18,536 nucleotides of DNA, taken from assembly GCA_964505995.1 (NCBI GenBank), contig CAZDLB010000027.1:1-18536 (forward strand). Reading direction: 5' to 3'. The DNA comes from JAJRVH01 sp964505995. GTDB lineage: Bacteria; Pseudomonadota; Zetaproteobacteria; Mariprofundales; Mariprofundaceae. The notes under the pieces were generated by a model. The model was given only the letters and a program-made list of their open reading frames with translations, searched no databases and had not been told where the DNA came from. This document shows, piece after piece, positions 15,930-18,536 of the stretch (position 1 is the first letter of the stretch; each line of letters begins with the position of its first letter). The position numbers and the translations under genes were made by a program.

Positions 15930-16533
15930 CGTCCTCATCCCGGGAGACTTCATCCTGCATCTCACGGTTTTCCGCCTGCGAGGCTTCGACCATCTGCTGA
16001 ATCTCCTCTTCATCCATCAGCTGGGCCGAGTCGGGAAGGTCGGACAGCGAATCCAGCCCGAAATCGATCAGGAACTGTCTGCCGGTGCCGTAGAGGTGTG
16101 GCCGGCCCGGCACCTCCTTGCGCCCGAGCACCTTGATCCAGCCGCGCTCCTGCAGGCTGGCGATGATGTTGCTCGATACCTTCACGCCGCGCAGCGCCTC
16201 GATCTCGGCACGCGTCGTCGGCTGGCGATAGGCGATGATGGCCAGCGTTTCCAGCGCCGAGCGGCTCAGTCTCGGCGGCTTGACCTGCCAGAGCCGCTGC
16301 ACCAGCTCGGCCTGTTCCGGAGCCGTGCGGAACTGCCAGCCGCCTGCGACCTTGACGATGCGGATGCCGCGCTGGCCGTAATGGGACTCGAGTTCACCGA
16401 CCGCGGCGCGGATGTCGGCGCTCGGAATATCTTCGCCGAGCAGGCCTCGCAGTCGCTGCAGGCTGAGCGGCTCGTCGCTGGCCAGCAGCAGGGCCTCGAT
16501 GCGGTTCGTCAGTTCCCGCATGTCAGGCTGCAT
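15901..16533 (-). CDS. scpB: segregation and condensation protein ScpB
   Basis: ScpB is the winged-helix (kite) subunit of the Smc-ScpAB condensin, which compacts and segregates the chromosome. The 210-residue product has two winged-helix domains (about 5-75 and 85-160). Typical blocks are EALLLASDEPLS, RLSRSALETLAIIAYRQP, RGVKVSSNIIASLQERGWI and GRPHLYGTG. A strongly acidic tail (EEEIQQM onward) follows. ATG 16533 is chosen because GGAGG lies 6 nt upstream; in-frame ATGs at 16539 and 16548 are badly placed for it. It overlaps scpA by 11 nt and rluB by 29 nt. I see no smc gene in the window. Confidence 0.95.
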   Translation of the reverse strand: MQPDMRELTNRIEALLLASDEPLSLQRLRGLLGEDIPSADIRAAVGELESHYGQRGIRIVKVAGGWQFRTAPEQAELVQRLWQVKPPRLSRSALETLAIIAYRQPTTRAEIEALRGVKVSSNIIASLQERGWIKVLGRKEVPGRPHLYGTGRQFLIDFGLDSLSDLPDSAQLMDEEEIQQMVEASQAENREMQDEVSRDEDDAEEARTEA

Positions 16534-17320
16534 CCGCATCCTCCGCATCGGCCGGAAGCAGCGTGATCGGACCGTAGCATTCGCTCTGAATCACCATGAT
16601 GCTTCGCTGACGCCAGAGCTCGAGGATGGCCAGCACGGTGATGACCAGTGCCTCGCGGCCGGGCTGATCGGCCAGCAGTTCGTCGAGCTGCATGCCGCCC
16701 TGAGCCAGCTTGCCGAGAATCACGCCCATCTGTTCGCGCATGCTCATCGTGTCGGTGAAGATATGGTGGCGCACCTCGCCACCGACGCGCTTGAGCACGT
16801 TGCGGAAGGCCACCAGCAATGCATCGAGATCGGCCTCGGGCAGCGGGCGTTCGACCTCGTCGGCCTCGGGGAAGATCGGGCGGGTAAAGACATCGCGGCC
16901 CAGGCGCGGGCGTTCGTTCAGCTCCTCGGCCAGCATGCGATACTGCTCGTAGGCGATCAGCTGGGCGGCCAGCTCCGCGCGCGGGTCAATCTCGTTGCCT
17001 TCCTCGTCCACCTCGGGGCGGGGGAGAAGCATGCGCGATTTCAGCTGCATCAGCGTGCTGGCCATGACCAGATAATCGCCGGCCACCTCGAGATCGAGCT
17101 CCTTCTGCGCATCGAGGATGGCCAGATACTGTTCGGTGATCAGCGCGATCGGGATGTCGAAGATATCGAGTTTCTGGCTGCGGATCAGATGCAGCAGCAC
17201 ATCCAGCGGCCCCTCGAACTGGTCCAGACGGATTGCCGGCAGCTGGCTTTCGCTGGCCAGCCGGGCCGTTTTTTCATCGGGCCAGGACCCGGCCGGGGAC
17301 GCGGCGGCCTCGGCGATCAT
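16523..17320 (-). CDS. scpA: segregation and condensation protein ScpA
   Basis: ScpA is the kleisin that bridges the Smc heads and binds ScpB. The 265-residue protein has the N-terminal kleisin motif FEGPLDVLLHLIRSQKLDIF (about 35-54), the conserved YLVMASTLMQLKSRMLLP (about 83-100), and a C-terminal winged helix (REALVITVLAILELWRQ) that contacts the Smc head. The first 30 residues are a poorly conserved lead. ATG 17320 overlaps the trpS stop in an ATGA arrangement, so it is translated by coupling to trpS. It overlaps scpB by 11 nt. Confidence 0.96.
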   Translation of the reverse strand: MIAEAAASPAGSWPDEKTARLASESQLPAIRLDQFEGPLDVLLHLIRSQKLDIFDIPIALITEQYLAILDAQKELDLEVAGDYLVMASTLMQLKSRMLLPRPEVDEEGNEIDPRAELAAQLIAYEQYRMLAEELNERPRLGRDVFTRPIFPEADEVERPLPEADLDALLVAFRNVLKRVGGEVRHHIFTDTMSMREQMGVILGKLAQGGMQLDELLADQPGREALVITVLAILELWRQRSIMVIQSECYGPITLLPADAEDADAA

Positions 17321-18360
17321 ACGCGGTATCCCATCTTCAGCGTGCGGCGAACCTTGTCCATCGTGCGGGAGGCCTGATGGCGGGCCTTTTCATTGCCGGC
17401 GCGCACGATGTCCTTCAGATCGTCGGGCCTGGAGGCGATGTCCGCGCGACGCTCGCGAATCGGCTGCAATTCCTCCTCCATGTGCCTGAGCATGCACATC
17501 TTGCAGTCGATGCAGCCGATGCCGGCCGTCGTGCAGCCTTCCTTGACCCAGGCGCGTTCCTCCTCTGTGGAATAGACCTTGTGGAAATCCCAGACCGGAC
17601 AGTTCTCGGGGTTGCCCGGATCCGTGCGGCGCACGCGCGCCGGATCCGTCGGCATGGTTTTCACCTTCTTCTCGGTGACCTTCCATTCCTCGGCCAGTTC
17701 GATGGTGTTGCCGTAGGACTTGCTCATCTTGCGCCCGTCCAGGCCCGGCAGCTTGGAGGCCGGCATCAGCAGCGATTTCGGCTCCGGAAACAGCGGCTGA
17801 TCCGGCTTGCGGTACAGGAAGTTGAAGCGACGGGCGACCTCGCGGGTCAGTTCCACATGTGGCACCTGATCCTCGCCGACCGGCACGCCGTCGGCCTGAT
17901 AGATCAGGATGTCGGCCGCCTGCAGCAGCGGATAGCCGAGGAAGCCGTAGGTGCCGAGATCCTTTTCGCGCAGCTGCTCGATCTGATCCTTGTAGGTCGG
18001 CACGCGCTCCAGCCACGACAGCGGCGTCATGAACGAGAACAGCAGGTGCAGCTCGGCATGTTCGGGTACCTCGGACTGGATGAACACGACCGCCTTCTCG
18101 GGATCGATGCCGACGGCCAGCCAGTCGATGAGCATGTCCCAGATCGTGTCCTTGACGATGGACGGGTTGGCGTAATCGGTGGTCAGCGCATGCCAGTCGG
18201 CGGCGAAGAAATAGCACTGATGCTCCTCCTGGAGCGTAAGCCAGTTCTGCAGCACGCCCTTGAAATGGCCGAGATGCAGCCGGCCGGTGGGCCGCATGCC
18301 GGAAAGGATGCGCATGGGCCTGGCTGAGGATGAATCCGATTGGCTAGAAGCGTTGCTCAC
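17317..18360 (-). CDS. trpS: tryptophanyl-tRNA synthetase with [4Fe-4S]-type cysteine motif
   Basis: TrpS charges tRNA-Trp. This class I synthetase has MRILSGMRPTGRLHLGH (HIGH motif HLGH, 29-32) and GRKMSKS (KMSKS at 211-215). A cysteine set C254-x21-C276-x6-C283-x2-C286 lies in the anticodon-binding region. It closely resembles the C-x22-C-x6-C-x2-C motif that holds a [4Fe-4S] cluster in Thermotoga maritima TrpRS. GTG 18360 is taken as start because AAGGGG lies 6 nt upstream (347 aa). ATG 18315, directly at MRILSG, would give 332 aa like E. coli (334) and is a real alternative. It is the first gene of the six-gene minus-strand operon and is divergent from the tRNA. Confidence 0.95.
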   Translation of the reverse strand: MSNASSQSDSSSARPMRILSGMRPTGRLHLGHFKGVLQNWLTLQEEHQCYFFAADWHALTTDYANPSIVKDTIWDMLIDWLAVGIDPEKAVVFIQSEVPEHAELHLLFSFMTPLSWLERVPTYKDQIEQLREKDLGTYGFLGYPLLQAADILIYQADGVPVGEDQVPHVELTREVARRFNFLYRKPDQPLFPEPKSLLMPASKLPGLDGRKMSKSYGNTIELAEEWKVTEKKVKTMPTDPARVRRTDPGNPENCPVWDFHKVYSTEEERAWVKEGCTTAGIGCIDCKMCMLRHMEEELQPIRERRADIASRPDDLKDIVRAGNEKARHQASRTMDKVRRTLKMGYRV

Positions 18361-18441
18361 CTGTATCCCCTTCGACAAAGTTGAGCGAACGATAACAAAG
18401 CCGCTCAGCAAAGGCGATGACCAGCAGACGGAAATCGAGCA

Positions 18442-18469
18442 TTGACGGGGAACGCAACGGCCCTAAAAT
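18442..18469 (+). promoter_or_regulatory. sigma70-type promoter of the tRNA gene with GC-rich discriminator
   Basis: TTGACG (18442-18447) and TAAAAT (18464-18469) are separated by 16 nt. Each differs from the sigma70 consensus at one position. The next bases, GCCGGCC, form a GC-only discriminator before a start expected near 18476, about 7 nt before the tRNA. GC-rich discriminators are typical of stringently controlled stable-RNA promoters; control by ppGpp here is inference. It faces away from trpS. Confidence 0.8.
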
Positions 18470-18482
18470 GCCGGCCTCGCAC

Positions 18483-18536
18483 GGCGCTTTAGCTCAGTTG
18501 GTTAGAGCAGCGGAATCATAATCCGCGTGTCCGGGG
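18483..18536 (+). tRNA. tRNA with CAT anticodon, probably elongator tRNA-Met, truncated by the window end
   Basis: The 5' acceptor strand is 18483-18489, with T8 and A9 after it. The D arm is GCTC/GAGC (18492-18508) with the GG pair in its loop. The anticodon stem GCGGA/TCCGC (18510-18514, 18522-18526) holds anticodon CAT at 18517-18519. The variable loop has begun and the T arm is missing. The first base pairs cannot be tested without the 3' half, so tRNA-Ile2 (lysidine-modified CAT) is not excluded. The anticodon stem lacks the GGG/CCC pairs of initiator tRNA. Confidence 0.9.

Noticed and set aside
13085..16136. Long plus-strand open frames opposite uvrC, the glycosylase gene and rluB
   Set aside because: They run across three well-supported minus-strand genes and carry no recognisable motif or ribosome site.
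17233..18327. Plus-strand 364-codon frame opposite trpS and scpA
   Set aside because: Antisense shadow of trpS, whose HIGH and KMSKS motifs are clear on the other strand.
18361..18411. N-terminal extension of TrpS to a TTG at 18411
   Set aside because: It has no Shine-Dalgarno and precedes a good GTG start with AAGGGG; the extra residues do not resemble TrpRS.
18483..18536. Initiator tRNA-fMet
   Set aside because: The anticodon stem is GCGGA/TCCGC and lacks the three G-C pairs that define bacterial initiator tRNA.

Overview
The window is a dense, G+C-rich stretch of bacterial chromosome made almost entirely of housekeeping genes. I see no insertion sequence, prophage, CRISPR array, toxin-antitoxin pair or defence locus, and base and codon use look even throughout. 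The gene set (RimP, NusA with two C-terminal acidic repeats, TypA, SixA, YbjQ, RluB, ScpAB) points to a proteobacterium. Two details do not fit the standard Beta/Gammaproteobacterial order: a YlxR protein with a C-terminal L7Ae/YlxQ-like part between nusA and infB, and a DHH/DHHA1 (NrnA-like) phosphoesterase between rbfA and truB. A lineage outside the classical Gammaproteobacteria, for example a zetaproteobacterium-like or other deep-branching group, is my inference. I cannot fix the taxon from sequence alone.

Block 1 (1-8230, plus strand): a terminator-like hairpin, then rimP, nusA, ylxR(-ylxQ), infB, rbfA, a DHH phosphoesterase, truB and a cyclophilin. Gaps are 20 nt or less, or the genes overlap by 4-11 nt, so this is one translationally coupled operon. 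It covers ribosome maturation, transcription elongation, translation initiation, nucleotide/oligonucleotide turnover, tRNA pseudouridylation and protein folding.

Block 2 (8231-12592): a small unrecognised gene for a putatively exported protein converges on typA/bipA (minus). A 12-bp perfect hairpin lies between them. map (minus) lies upstream of typA and is divergent from sixA (plus). sixA converges with a two-gene minus-strand unit, a Mth938/DUF498-like gene followed by ybjQ. That unit has a perfect TATAAT overlapping a nested dyad.

Block 3 (12593-18360, minus strand): trpS, scpA, scpB, rluB, an endonuclease III-like DNA glycosylase and uvrC, in that order of transcription, with overlaps or gaps of 37 nt or less. 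It joins tRNA charging, chromosome condensation, 23S rRNA pseudouridylation and DNA repair. Three of the six products (TrpS, the glycosylase and UvrC) carry cysteine patterns typical of [4Fe-4S] clusters. This is the most interesting pattern I found.

The right edge (18442-18536, plus) has a strong sigma70-type promoter with a GC-rich discriminator and the first 54 nt of a CAT-anticodon tRNA, cut by the window end. I did not find a clearly new multi-gene system. The observations worth a check are the Fe-S-rich repair/translation operon, two probable internal translation starts (infB and the cyclophilin), the YlxR-YlxQ fusion, the terminator directly before rimP, and the small exported protein.
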